Below are positions 1 through 5,122 of a stretch of DNA of 5,150 nucleotides, piece by piece (position 1 is the stretch's first letter; each line of letters opens with the position of its first letter). Source of the DNA: Balneolia bacterium (GTDB lineage: Bacteria; Bacteroidota; Rhodothermia; Balneolales; Cyclonatronaceae); contig PXAI01000010.1 in NCBI GenBank assembly GCA_003567135.1, positions 1-5,150 of the forward strand. The letters are read 5' to 3'. The notes under the pieces are model-generated. The model had not been told where the DNA came from. It made no database searches and saw nothing but the letters and a program-made list of their open reading frames with translations. Made by a program: the position numbers and the translations under genes.

Positions 1-520
1 CGGCTTTCCCGGCAATCAGAATTCCGATTCCGTACACATCCACCATCGCGCCGTGAACGATCGTCTGCAGCGCAAACTGATCCTCCAGAAAATCGCGCAG
101 CAGGTACATAAACTTGGTGGTCTCAACCGGCGTTTTGAAAACGGGAATTCCGGCCTTCTCGCTCATTTCCAGCAGATAATCGGGCAAATCATTGTTATCT
201 GTTACAAAAATTACGGGAATATCATGCGAAGTCAGGTTGCCAAACGCTTTTTTCTTATCATCCGGCGATAGAGTTTCGAGATACTCCGATTCCGTATTTC
301 CAATTATCTGAATACGCTGCCAGGTGAACAGATTCACGTATCCGGAAAGCGCGAGTCCCGGCCGGTGAAGATCGGCTTCGGTGATCAGTTTGTCCGAGCA
401 GTTATTCTCAGACGCGCAGTTGTTGAGCGTTAGCTTTACGTCGGCGCGAAGCTTTTCCACCAGATACGAAACCGTGATCTCATTTTTACGGGGGATGGGA
501 GGCTGCGAAGCAAATGGCAT
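1..520 (-). CDS. hprK: HPr kinase/phosphorylase, N-terminal part (cut by window edge)
   Basis: The reverse strand from the ATG at 520-518 is open to the window edge and gives 173 complete residues. HprK phosphorylates, and dephosphorylates by phosphorolysis, a serine of the phosphocarrier HPr in the cytoplasm. The visible part is the HprK N-terminal domain running into the kinase domain. It contains HRPGLALSGY (about 52-61), RIQIIGNTE (69-77), a FKTPVETT segment (128-135), and IVHGAMVDVYGIGILIAGKA (154-173), which leads straight into the P-loop. The GxxGxGKS motif itself lies outside the window. The last visible residues read GKA where many homologues have GDS or GKS, a conservative variation. 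The full protein would be expected at about 310-330 residues. The start has only a weak ribosome binding site, but homology begins soon after it and no in-frame upstream ATG exists. It follows hpf, with a terminator hairpin between. Its link to a sugar PTS or to PTS-Ntr cannot be judged here. Confidence 0.93.
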   Translation of the reverse strand, partial: MPFASQPPIPRKNEITVSYLVEKLRADVKLTLNNCASENNCSDKLITEADLHRPGLALSGYVNLFTWQRIQIIGNTESEYLETLSPDDKKKAFGNLTSHDIPVIFVTDNNDLPDYLLEMSEKAGIPVFKTPVETTKFMYLLRDFLEDQFALQTIVHGAMVDVYGIGILIAGKA

Positions 521-543
521 GATGTTCAGGAAGTTGGTTTCAT

Positions 544-570
544 AAAAAAGGCCCGCCTTTTGAGCGGGCC
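544..570 (-). terminator. Intrinsic terminator between hpf and hprK
   Basis: On the reverse strand GGCCCGC (570-564) pairs perfectly with GCGGGCC (556-550) around the 7-nt loop TCAAAAG. Six T residues follow (549-544). The stem is short but almost entirely G-C, and the layout is that of a textbook Rho-independent terminator. It begins 12 nt after the hpf stop codon, so it would end the glycosyltransferase-xer-hpf transcript. Only 23 nt separate the end of the T-run from the hprK ATG, so it may act as a partial terminator or attenuator for hprK. Confidence 0.85.
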
Positions 571-582
571 CGATATTCCGCC

Positions 583-879
583 TTACTTGGCAAAACGTTT
601 GTTTTTATATCGCTTAAGCTGTCGGCTCATGTTGTCGATGGCTTTGTTCAGGGCCTGTTCGTAAGTTGCACCCTGCTCGCTGGCTACCAGAAGGTCGCCC
701 GTTACTTTTACGGTCAGTTCAGCGGCCTGCGGCTCATCGTGATCTTTAGCAGGCTGCAAAATTATATCGCAATCTAAAATCTGATCATAAAATTTGGTAA
801 GCTTGTTTACCGCTTCTGTAGAATGTTCGCGAAGCCTGTTACTTGCTTCAAAATGTCGGGCTGTGAATGAGATATTCAT
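583..879 (-). CDS. hpf: Ribosome hibernation promoting factor, short form (HPF/RaiA family)
   Basis: A 98-residue protein with the beta-alpha-beta-beta-beta-alpha fold of the ribosome-associated inhibitor family. The strand MNISFTARHF (1-10) leads into helix 1 (about 11-31). Strands follow at about 36-44, 53-60 and 62-69 (ELTVKVTGDLLVASEQG region), and the last helix is YEQALNKAIDNMSRQLKRYK (73-92) with the basic tail NKRFAK. Such proteins bind the 30S decoding channel in stationary phase, block tRNA and mRNA binding, and favour inactive ribosome dimers or stored 70S particles. At 98 residues it is the short type, close to Escherichia coli HPF (95), without the C-terminal dimerisation domain of long HPF. 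The start ATG has AGAGGA at 888-883, 3 nt upstream, the clearest Shine-Dalgarno of the leftward genes. It lies 29 nt after the xer stop, with which it is probably co-transcribed, and is followed at once by a terminator. Confidence 0.95.
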   Translation of the reverse strand: MNISFTARHFEASNRLREHSTEAVNKLTKFYDQILDCDIILQPAKDHDEPQAAELTVKVTGDLLVASEQGATYEQALNKAIDNMSRQLKRYKNKRFAK

Positions 880-882
880 AAT

Positions 883-888
883 TCCTCT
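883..888 (-). promoter_or_regulatory. Ribosome binding site of hpf
   Basis: AGAGGA on the reverse strand, 3 nt before the hpf ATG at 879-877. The spacing is slightly short, but the match to the anti-Shine-Dalgarno sequence is good. It supports this start, which also fits the family length. Confidence 0.55.
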
Positions 889-908
889 CGGTTTATAGGT
901 GTATTTAT

Positions 909-1844
909 TCAGTTTTCTGTTTGACCACGCGGGTGCGCCGTTTCATAAACGCTTTTAAGCCGGTCAACACTCGCGTGTGTATAAATTTGTGTTGCCGTAA
1001 GATTTGCATGTCCCAGCAGATCTTTAATGACACGGATGTCCGCACCGCGGTTCATCAAATGCGTGGCGAAACTGTGCCTGAGCACGTGCGGACTCTGCCG
1101 CGAAATCTCGCTCGCTAACGCAATGTGTTTTTTCACGATCCGCTGCACCGCCACGGGATAAATTCGTTTCCCGGACGCGCTGAAAAACAACGCTTCCCGG
1201 TCTTCAGCCGGAGTGGTTGGCTTGATAAATCCGCCGCGATACTGCTGCCATTGCTTAACGGCCTCAACGGCTTTGCTTCCAACCGGCACAATGCGTTCTT
1301 TCGAACCCTTTCCCGTTACGCGAATCTGGTTCATTCCAAAATCGAGGCTGTCGATATTGAGGCTGATCAGTTCTGCTAGTCGAATACCGGTTGCATAGAA
1401 AAGTTCGATAATCGCTTTTTCCTGAAACCCGGCCGGAGTTTCGGGTGAAAAATCCTCAAAAAGCTGATCTATTTCATGAACGGCAAGGCTTTTCGGCAGA
1501 TGTTTCTCTTTTTTGGGATTGGCAAGCAGGGCGGCCGGATTCTGTTCGGTATGTCCGCGCCTGAACGCATATTTGAAAAAGGACCGGGCAGAGGCAGATT
1601 TTCTGGCTAAACTCGATTTGGATAGACCGCGGTCGGATAGATCACCCAGCCAGGCGCGAAGCGTAAAACGGCTGATTTTGGAAATATTTTCGAGACACTC
1701 CGGATCGTAATCCTCAAGAAAAATTTCGAGGTCAGACAAGTCGCGGCCATAAGAGCGAATGGTGTGCGGCGAAGCATTTCGCTCAATTTTCAGATACCCT
1801 AAGAATTTGTCCTTCAGTTGCCTCATCTTATAACAATATGGCAT
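909..1844 (-). CDS. xerC: Site-specific tyrosine recombinase, XerC/XerD type
   Basis: A 311-residue integrase-family recombinase of typical Xer length. The N-terminal SAM-like core-binding domain (about 7-95) begins FLGYLKIERNASPHTIRSY, and the catalytic domain covers about 115-300. All expected active-site residues are present: R155 in ATGIRLAEL, K179 in VTGKGSKER, H253 and R256 in SPHVLRHSFATH, H279 in DLLGHANL, and the nucleophile Y288 in QIYTH. Xer proteins resolve chromosome dimers at dif. XerC and XerD cannot be separated securely by eye, so the symbol is provisional. The ORF starts at the ATG at 1844, but family alignments usually begin near MRQLKDKFLGYL, so the in-frame ATG at 1826 (residue 7) is at least as likely. 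Neither start has a clear Shine-Dalgarno. It sits 29 nt after the glycosyltransferase stop and 29 nt before hpf. Nothing suggests a mobile element (no attachment sites or cargo), so a housekeeping role is likely. Confidence 0.92.
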   Translation of the reverse strand: MPYCYKMRQLKDKFLGYLKIERNASPHTIRSYGRDLSDLEIFLEDYDPECLENISKISRFTLRAWLGDLSDRGLSKSSLARKSASARSFFKYAFRRGHTEQNPAALLANPKKEKHLPKSLAVHEIDQLFEDFSPETPAGFQEKAIIELFYATGIRLAELISLNIDSLDFGMNQIRVTGKGSKERIVPVGSKAVEAVKQWQQYRGGFIKPTTPAEDREALFFSASGKRIYPVAVQRIVKKHIALASEISRQSPHVLRHSFATHLMNRGADIRVIKDLLGHANLTATQIYTHASVDRLKSVYETAHPRGQTEN

Positions 1845-1873
1845 TTTCGCGGATAAAACGAAAATATTTCTCG

Positions 1874-3046
1874 CTAAACTGAACGCCCTTTCCAGGATAT
1901 TTTTCGGCCCCGGATGCGGTCAATAAGCGTTGTTAAGGCCAGTCGCTGAAACCAGAAAACGCTGAGGGGATGCAGCACCACAATCCATTTATCCCACTCG
2001 AGCCATTCAGCCAGCAGAAGGCGGTGCAGAAACGCCATGCCAAGCGCAAAAACGGAGAGGTAAATCAGAAAGGCATTTGGCAGGATGATCCCCGCGATGA
2101 GCAGCGGAACCGGAAGGATATAAGCGCCGAAATGGAGAATGCCCATCAGAATAAACAGGGGGATGTTGTACCCGAAGCCGGCCAGAAAGTTCTTCCGGAA
2201 TCCCTGATAAATTTCATCGGCGGAGGTGTACATCCTGCAAAAAACCTGATTCAGCCCGTGCATCATCATCATCCTGCCGTCGTATTTCATTACCTGACGC
2301 GCCAGCTCCACATCCTCTACAATCTGATCCTTGACCGCATCGTGACCGCCAATTTCGTGGTAAAAATCCCTTTTGAATGCCATGAACTGTCCACAGGCCG
2401 CAGCGAACATCGTTTTATATTTTGACCTGAACGACTTCGGCATCCAGTTTGGAGGACGCTCGGTATACGTAACCGGCAGAAATCCCAGTAGAGCATAATA
2501 AACCAGCGGCACGATCATTTTTTCCCAAAACGTGAGCATGATCTGATCGGGCCAAATCGTGAGAAAATCGAGTTTGCGGGATTCGAACGCGTGAACAGCT
2601 TTGGTGACCATATCCTTATCAAACCAGGTATCCGCATCCGCAAAAATAATCAGATCACCCTCTGCCGCCTTTCCCAGCTGATGGCACGCGTAAGGTTTGC
2701 CAAGCCATCCTTCCGGACGCTCCGAACCACTAAGAACCACTAAAGTATCGGGATAGCGGCGCTTCAGCTCACTCAAAATCCGGGGCGTGCGGTCGGTTGA
2801 GCCGTCATCAAGTACCAGCACGTTAACCTTTTCATAGGACTGCTCAAGGGTACTAACAAGACATCTTTCAATAACCGCCTCTTCATTACGCGCCGGAACA
2901 CAGATCGAAACTTCAACGGTTTTGCCGGCGGCTTTAGGCTCGGCGTCAATTCCCCTGAATGAATACCGGTTTCTGAGCAGAATAGCGGTGATGACCAGAA
3001 GCATCATGATTCCGGCCAGCATAATAATCAGGAGTACGAGGAGCAA
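1874..3046 (-). CDS. Membrane-anchored family 2 glycosyltransferase, carotenoid (CruC/CrtQ)-like
   Basis: A 390-residue GT-A glycosyltransferase. A hydrophobic N-terminal anchor (about 3-24) precedes the GT2 domain: VPARNEEAVIERCL (50-63), the nucleotide-binding DDGSTDRT (80-87), EGWLGKPYACHQL (112-124), the metal-binding DADT (137-140), VEDVELARQV with the likely catalytic acidic pair (243-252), and a Q-x3-RMY acceptor-site motif (267-273). Hydrophobic segments at about 290-320, 325-345 and 355-375 place it in the inner membrane. The GWLGKxxACHQL block and overall layout recall chlorobactene glucosyltransferase CruC and diaponeurosporenoate glycosyltransferase CrtQ, but other lipid acceptors (for example hopanoids) are possible. 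The divergent CrtC-like neighbour supports a hydroxycarotenoid acceptor. The start is uncertain. The ORF begins with TTG at 3046, no in-frame ATG exists upstream before the stop at 3113-3115, and the first internal ATG is at 3022-3020 (residue 9). Neither has a Shine-Dalgarno. It probably heads the operon with xer and hpf. Confidence 0.85.
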   Translation of the reverse strand: MLLVLLIIMLAGIMMLLVITAILLRNRYSFRGIDAEPKAAGKTVEVSICVPARNEEAVIERCLVSTLEQSYEKVNVLVLDDGSTDRTPRILSELKRRYPDTLVVLSGSERPEGWLGKPYACHQLGKAAEGDLIIFADADTWFDKDMVTKAVHAFESRKLDFLTIWPDQIMLTFWEKMIVPLVYYALLGFLPVTYTERPPNWMPKSFRSKYKTMFAAACGQFMAFKRDFYHEIGGHDAVKDQIVEDVELARQVMKYDGRMMMMHGLNQVFCRMYTSADEIYQGFRKNFLAGFGYNIPLFILMGILHFGAYILPVPLLIAGIILPNAFLIYLSVFALGMAFLHRLLLAEWLEWDKWIVVLHPLSVFWFQRLALTTLIDRIRGRKISWKGRSV

Positions 3047-3116
3047 TGAGTTGTGGGTTTTCGAATTTGATAATGTTTGTGAATTTACAAACGCTGAACT
3101 GAGAAATAGGGTTCAT
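2946..3116 (-). CDS. Possible leader peptide, or displaced 5' end of the glycosyltransferase gene (56 codons)
   Basis: An ATG at 3116-3114 opens a 56-codon frame that ends in TGA at 2948-2946 and overlaps the first 100 nt of the glycosyltransferase in another frame. It is preceded by AGGAAA (3128-3123) at good spacing, the best start signal in this leader, while the glycosyltransferase's own start candidates have none. The peptide begins MNPISQFSVCKF. I recognise no family, and its later part is the shifted reading of the glycosyltransferase anchor, so only about the first 23 codons are unique. It could be a coupled leader peptide, the true 5' end separated from the gene by a 1-base indel (a +1 shift is needed), or chance. 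Existence as a protein is unproven. Confidence 0.25.
   Translation of the reverse strand: MNPISQFSVCKFTNIIKFENPQLIAPRTPDYYAGRNHDASGHHRYSAQKPVFIQGN
3075..3092. promoter_or_regulatory. 18-bp near-palindrome, candidate operator
   Basis: GTTTGTGAATTTACAAAC is symmetric at eight of nine base pairs; the exception is a G/T pair. This size and symmetry suit a homodimeric repressor or activator. It lies about 29 nt upstream of the annotated glycosyltransferase start and about 120 nt before crtC. It shares TTTGTGAAT with the right repeat arm (3183-3191). The regulator is unknown. Confidence 0.45.
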
Positions 3117-3139
3117 TGTTTGTTTCCTGGATTATTCAC

Positions 3140-3147
3140 CAAAACTA
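3140..3147 (-). promoter_or_regulatory. Candidate -7 promoter element for the glycosyltransferase operon
   Basis: The reverse strand reads TAGTTTTG, a full match to the TAnnTTTG -7 consensus of Bacteroidota. No good -33 TTG is found at the usual distance. Transcription would begin near 3133, inside the left repeat arm, so a protein bound to the arm could block it. A chance match in AT-rich DNA is possible. Confidence 0.4.
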
Positions 3148-3178
3148 TTAACAGTCTAAAGTTCTGATCGTTTTTTTA

Positions 3179-3186
3179 TTGTTTTG
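3179..3186 (+). promoter_or_regulatory. Candidate -7 promoter element for crtC
   Basis: TTGTTTTG matches five of the six fixed positions of TAnnTTTG. It holds the same place relative to GTGAATAATCC as the full-match element on the other strand. Transcription would start in the right arm, giving a leader of roughly 20 nt. No -33 element is evident, and confidence rests mainly on the mirror symmetry. Confidence 0.3.
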
Positions 3187-3199
3187 TGAATAATCCGGG
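3186..3199 (+). repeat. 14-bp direct repeat, copy 1 (upstream of crtC)
   Basis: GTGAATAATCCGGG occurs here and, identically, at 4305-4318. The two copies bracket the crtC coding region. The inverted left arm at 3129-3139 shares the 11-nt core GTGAATAATCC. Confidence 0.7.
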
Positions 3200-3213
3200 A
3201 TAAATTGTAACCC

Positions 3214-4308
3214 ATGAAAATTACTTCAACTTTCGATTACGACAAACCGGTAAAAAAGGAAAATCCCGGCAGCTACCAGTGGTGGTATTTCGACGGGGCA
3301 GATGATTCGGGGGATTGGCACTTTGTCGTCATTTTCTACGAGGGCTGCCCGTTTTCGCCGGAATACAACAGAAGATGGGAGGAGAAGCCTGCACTCGCGC
3401 TGGCGGAAAAGCATCCGGGGATTACCATTTCGATCTATTATAAAGGGAAGCCGGTTTATTACAGCATGAGCGAATATCCGGAAAAAGATTGCGCGTTTGA
3501 TGCTGATAAAATGAAGATACGGATCGGGGAGAACACGCTGGAGATGAAAGTGCATGATGGGTTGATTTCGCATCACATCAACCTGTACGAAAAGCTTCCG
3601 GGCGGTGATGAAGTATCCGGCGAGATGATTTTTCAGGGTCCCGTGCCAAATGAGGGATTATTTGGGGATCAGGAGAATGGAGAGACGAAAAAAGATCACG
3701 GCTGGAACCTGACGATCCCCAAAGCGAAGTTCAGCTCAAACGTTGAAATCAACAGCGTATCTGACGGACGAAAAAAAGGGCGATTCAGCGGAATTGGCTA
3801 TCATGATCATAACATTGGTTCCGAGCCGATGAAGAACGAATTTGACGACTGGTACTGGGGACGGCTGCATTTCAAATCAGGAACGCTGGTCTATTATATG
3901 ATGCAGGTAGCCGGAAAAATGGATTACCGTGCGTGGCTGATCAAACCGGACGGATCAGAAGTTCTGGATGAATTTACGGGCGGAAGTCTTCAGGAAACCG
4001 GCACGAACTTTTTTATGCTGAACTGCGCCCGTAAGATTTCGCTGAGTTCGCCATCCGGGAATAAGGTGGAAATCCAGAACAGAGCCGTGCTGGATTCGGG
4101 ACCGTTTTACTACCGTTTTTTAAGCGATGCGATGATCGTATTCAAATCTACCGAATCGATTGAAACGTGCACAGGAATTTCGGAATACATCCAGCCTTCA
4201 AGAATACATCAGCGGCTGTTCTGGCCGCTTGTGCGGATGCGTTACCGTTATGTAAATCGTCCGCACTGGGTTCAGAAAAACCCCGCGCTGTACCGCTGGA
4301 CCTGGTGA
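3214..4308 (+). CDS. crtC: CrtC-family protein, probable carotenoid 1,2-hydratase
   Basis: A 364-residue protein without signal peptide or membrane segment. It matches the two-part lipocalin-like CrtC/AttH fold. Signatures in order are NPGSYQWWYFDG (17-28), VIFYEGCPFSPEY (39-51), GEMIFQGPVP (136-145), FSGIGYHDHNIGSEPM (191-206), DWYWGRLHF (212-220), and a C-terminal GPFYYRFLSDA (296-306) followed by GISEYIQPSRI. The CrtC family adds water across the terminal double bond of psi-end carotenoids, giving a tertiary hydroxyl that a glycosyltransferase can use. The aromatic and His/Asp-rich GYHDHN and WYWGR blocks are where catalytic residues are expected. Family membership is well supported. The exact substrate is inferred from the divergent carotenoid-type glycosyltransferase, and an uncharacterised lipocalin-like role remains possible. 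The ATG at 3214 gives family-typical spacing to the first motif, but its ribosome binding site is weak. The stop codon lies inside a repeat shared with its own upstream region. Confidence 0.78.
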   Translation: MKITSTFDYDKPVKKENPGSYQWWYFDGADDSGDWHFVVIFYEGCPFSPEYNRRWEEKPALALAEKHPGITISIYYKGKPVYYSMSEYPEKDCAFDADKMKIRIGENTLEMKVHDGLISHHINLYEKLPGGDEVSGEMIFQGPVPNEGLFGDQENGETKKDHGWNLTIPKAKFSSNVEINSVSDGRKKGRFSGIGYHDHNIGSEPMKNEFDDWYWGRLHFKSGTLVYYMMQVAGKMDYRAWLIKPDGSEVLDEFTGGSLQETGTNFFMLNCARKISLSSPSGNKVEIQNRAVLDSGPFYYRFLSDAMIVFKSTESIETCTGISEYIQPSRIHQRLFWPLVRMRYRYVNRPHWVQKNPALYRWTW

Positions 4309-4318
4309 ATAATCCGGG
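4305..4318 (+). repeat. 14-bp direct repeat, copy 2 (overlapping the crtC stop)
   Basis: GTGAATAATCCGGG is identical to 3186-3199. Here the TGA in its second to fourth positions is the crtC stop codon. Including the preceding G it also matches 12 nt of the inverted arm at 3129-3140. Confidence 0.7.
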
Positions 4319-4331
4319 TTACGTATACCCC

Positions 4332-4368
4332 AAAAAGAAAAAGCCCTGATCGGTCAGGATCAGGGCTT
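4332..4368 (-). terminator. Intrinsic terminator for the leftward TPR gene, possibly shared with crtC
   Basis: AAGCCCTGATC (4341-4351) pairs perfectly with GATCAGGGCTT (4358-4368) around the loop GGTCAG. On the reverse strand the 11-bp stem runs into TTTTTCTTTTT, a proper U-tract, so it terminates transcription from the gene ending at 4433. On the forward strand the stem is followed by GCATATAAAG without a T-run, so any termination of crtC would be weaker. It lies 32 nt after the crtC stop and 64 nt after the TPR gene stop. Confidence 0.88.
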
Positions 4369-4390
4369 GCATATAAAGGTCATTTTGTAG

Positions 4391-4415
4391 TCAGTTCAGC
4401 TTTACGGTGAACTGA
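4391..4415. other. Small hairpin in the convergent intergenic region
   Basis: TCAGTTCA (4391-4398) and TGAACTGA (4408-4415) form a perfect 8-bp stem with a 9-nt loop. No T-run follows on either strand, so it is not a standard terminator. It may protect the 3' end of the leftward TPR mRNA or help pausing before the main terminator. Confidence 0.4.
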
Positions 4416-4432
4416 TCATATAAGTTTCAAAA

Positions 4433-5122
4433 TCAGTTTGCGGTAACTGAGAGGCGTCCGTTCAGGCGCTTCGCGTTCGGTGCTACGCTTGAATCAGGAT
4501 ATTCGTCGATGATTCGCTGCGTAAGGGAACGGGCACGACTGTGGTTGCCATCCTCAATGGCGGCTTCAGCAGCCTGAAGGAGGTTAAATGGCGTGGTGGC
4601 ATCGTTGATATCCCACTCGGCAGCGCGTTCAAACATGCGAACGGCATCGCTGTACCGTCCAAGATTCAGAAGAATCGTGGCATGAAGCGAAACAGGTCCA
4701 ACCCCAATTACGCCATCCGGAACATCATAATCGCGGATGTAGGAAAGGGCAGACTCATACTCGCCGAGGCGTGAGTAGCTAATTGCCGCGTAGTACTTCG
4801 CGATGTTTCCTGCAGAAGTACGCGAGAAACGGTTTGCGATTTCAACAAGGCCGGGTTTCATTCTTTCATCATCGCCATAAAGAGCGTTCTCGTAATTACC
4901 ACGAAGGAACTGAGCTTCAGAATAGGTGATGAGATCACGTGCGGTTCTTTCCTTTTCTGCACTGTCGAGCGTGTACCAGATGAATCCGCCAAGAATAAGG
5001 AAAAACGCCAGAGCACCGCCAATAACGGTCATTCTGTTTTCCTTAACCCATTGAGTGAATGTGTAATAAGAGGTTACCAGCGCATCCGTTTCGAGCTGGT
5101 CTTTAGATAAACGGTTAGACAT
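4433..5122 (-). CDS. Membrane-anchored tetratricopeptide repeat protein, YfgM-like
   Basis: A 229-residue protein with a short charged N-terminus (1-31, ending WVKENR) and one membrane segment (about 32-51, TVIGGALAFFLILGGFIWYT). A helical TPR-type domain follows outside the cytoplasm. Recognisable repeats lie near 104-130 (AGNIAKYYAAISYSRLGEYE), 145-170 (LHATILLNLGRYSDAVRMFE) and 178-209 (FNLLQAAEAAIEDGNHSRA, ending in IIDEYPDS). This plan matches the YfgM-like family (TPR_21 type) of single-pass proteins, whose Escherichia coli member contacts SecYEG and periplasmic chaperones. Whether that role applies here is inference, since many Bacteroidota-type genomes carry such anchors with unknown partners. 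The start ATG at 5122 has no strong Shine-Dalgarno, but the residues before the anchor fit the family. It ends convergent to crtC and is closed by the hairpin at 4332-4368. Only 28 nt are visible upstream, so its operon partners are unknown. Confidence 0.8.
   Translation of the reverse strand: MSNRLSKDQLETDALVTSYYTFTQWVKENRMTVIGGALAFFLILGGFIWYTLDSAEKERTARDLITYSEAQFLRGNYENALYGDDERMKPGLVEIANRFSRTSAGNIAKYYAAISYSRLGEYESALSYIRDYDVPDGVIGVGPVSLHATILLNLGRYSDAVRMFERAAEWDINDATTPFNLLQAAEAAIEDGNHSRARSLTQRIIDEYPDSSVAPNAKRLNGRLSVTAN

Larger units (their letters stand above)
3125..3200. repeat. Inverted repeat, arms of about 20 bp, between the divergent genes
   Basis: The right arm GTTTTGTGAATAATCCGGGA (3181-3200) is the reverse complement of the left arm (3125-3145) apart from one substitution (position 3128) and one extra base (3140). 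The central spacer of 35 nt (3146-3180) is not symmetric. The arms face the two divergent genes, and each lies close before an ATG (3214 for crtC, 3116 for the small ORF). The large loop and missing T-run argue against a terminator. Duplicated promoter or operator elements are the better reading. Confidence 0.75.
3047..3213. promoter_or_regulatory. Divergent promoter region between the glycosyltransferase and crtC
   Basis: This 167-nt AT-rich gap separates two divergent genes whose products probably act in the same pathway, so it must carry a promoter for each. It contains a near-palindrome (3075-3092), the mirrored repeat arms (3125-3145 and 3181-3200), promoter-like hexamers in or beside each arm, and a T-rich tract (3171-3177). 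The layout suggests joint regulation of both genes by a shared factor. No regulator gene is in the window. Confidence 0.7.

Noticed and set aside
53..271. 72-codon forward ORF at the left end
   Set aside because: Antisense to the HprK N-terminal domain, which reads through with conserved family motifs.
921..1710. Several forward ORFs of 61-84 codons across the xer gene
   Set aside because: All lie opposite the recombinase catalytic domain, whose full set of active-site residues shows the true frame.
909..1844. Tyrosine recombinase as the integrase of a mobile element
   Set aside because: Length, motifs and neighbours fit a housekeeping Xer protein. No tRNA, attachment repeat, excisionase or cargo genes are seen nearby.
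1970..2425. 151-codon forward ORF inside the glycosyltransferase gene
   Set aside because: Antisense to a gene with clear GT2 motifs. Its composition is His/Gln/Asn-rich as expected of a shadow frame, and no family is recognisable.
3125..3200. Inverted repeat as a transcription terminator
   Set aside because: The loop would be 35 nt and no T-run follows either arm. The site lies between divergent starts, where no transcript needs to end.
3226..3576. 116-codon reverse ORF inside crtC
   Set aside because: Opposite-strand shadow of a region with strong CrtC-family motifs; it has no credible start signal or recognisable domain.
3093..4400. 10-nt inverted match GCTGAACTGA (3093-3102) with TCAGTTCAGC (4391-4400)
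   Set aside because: Ten-base matches are expected many times by chance in a window of this length, and the positions suggest no common role.
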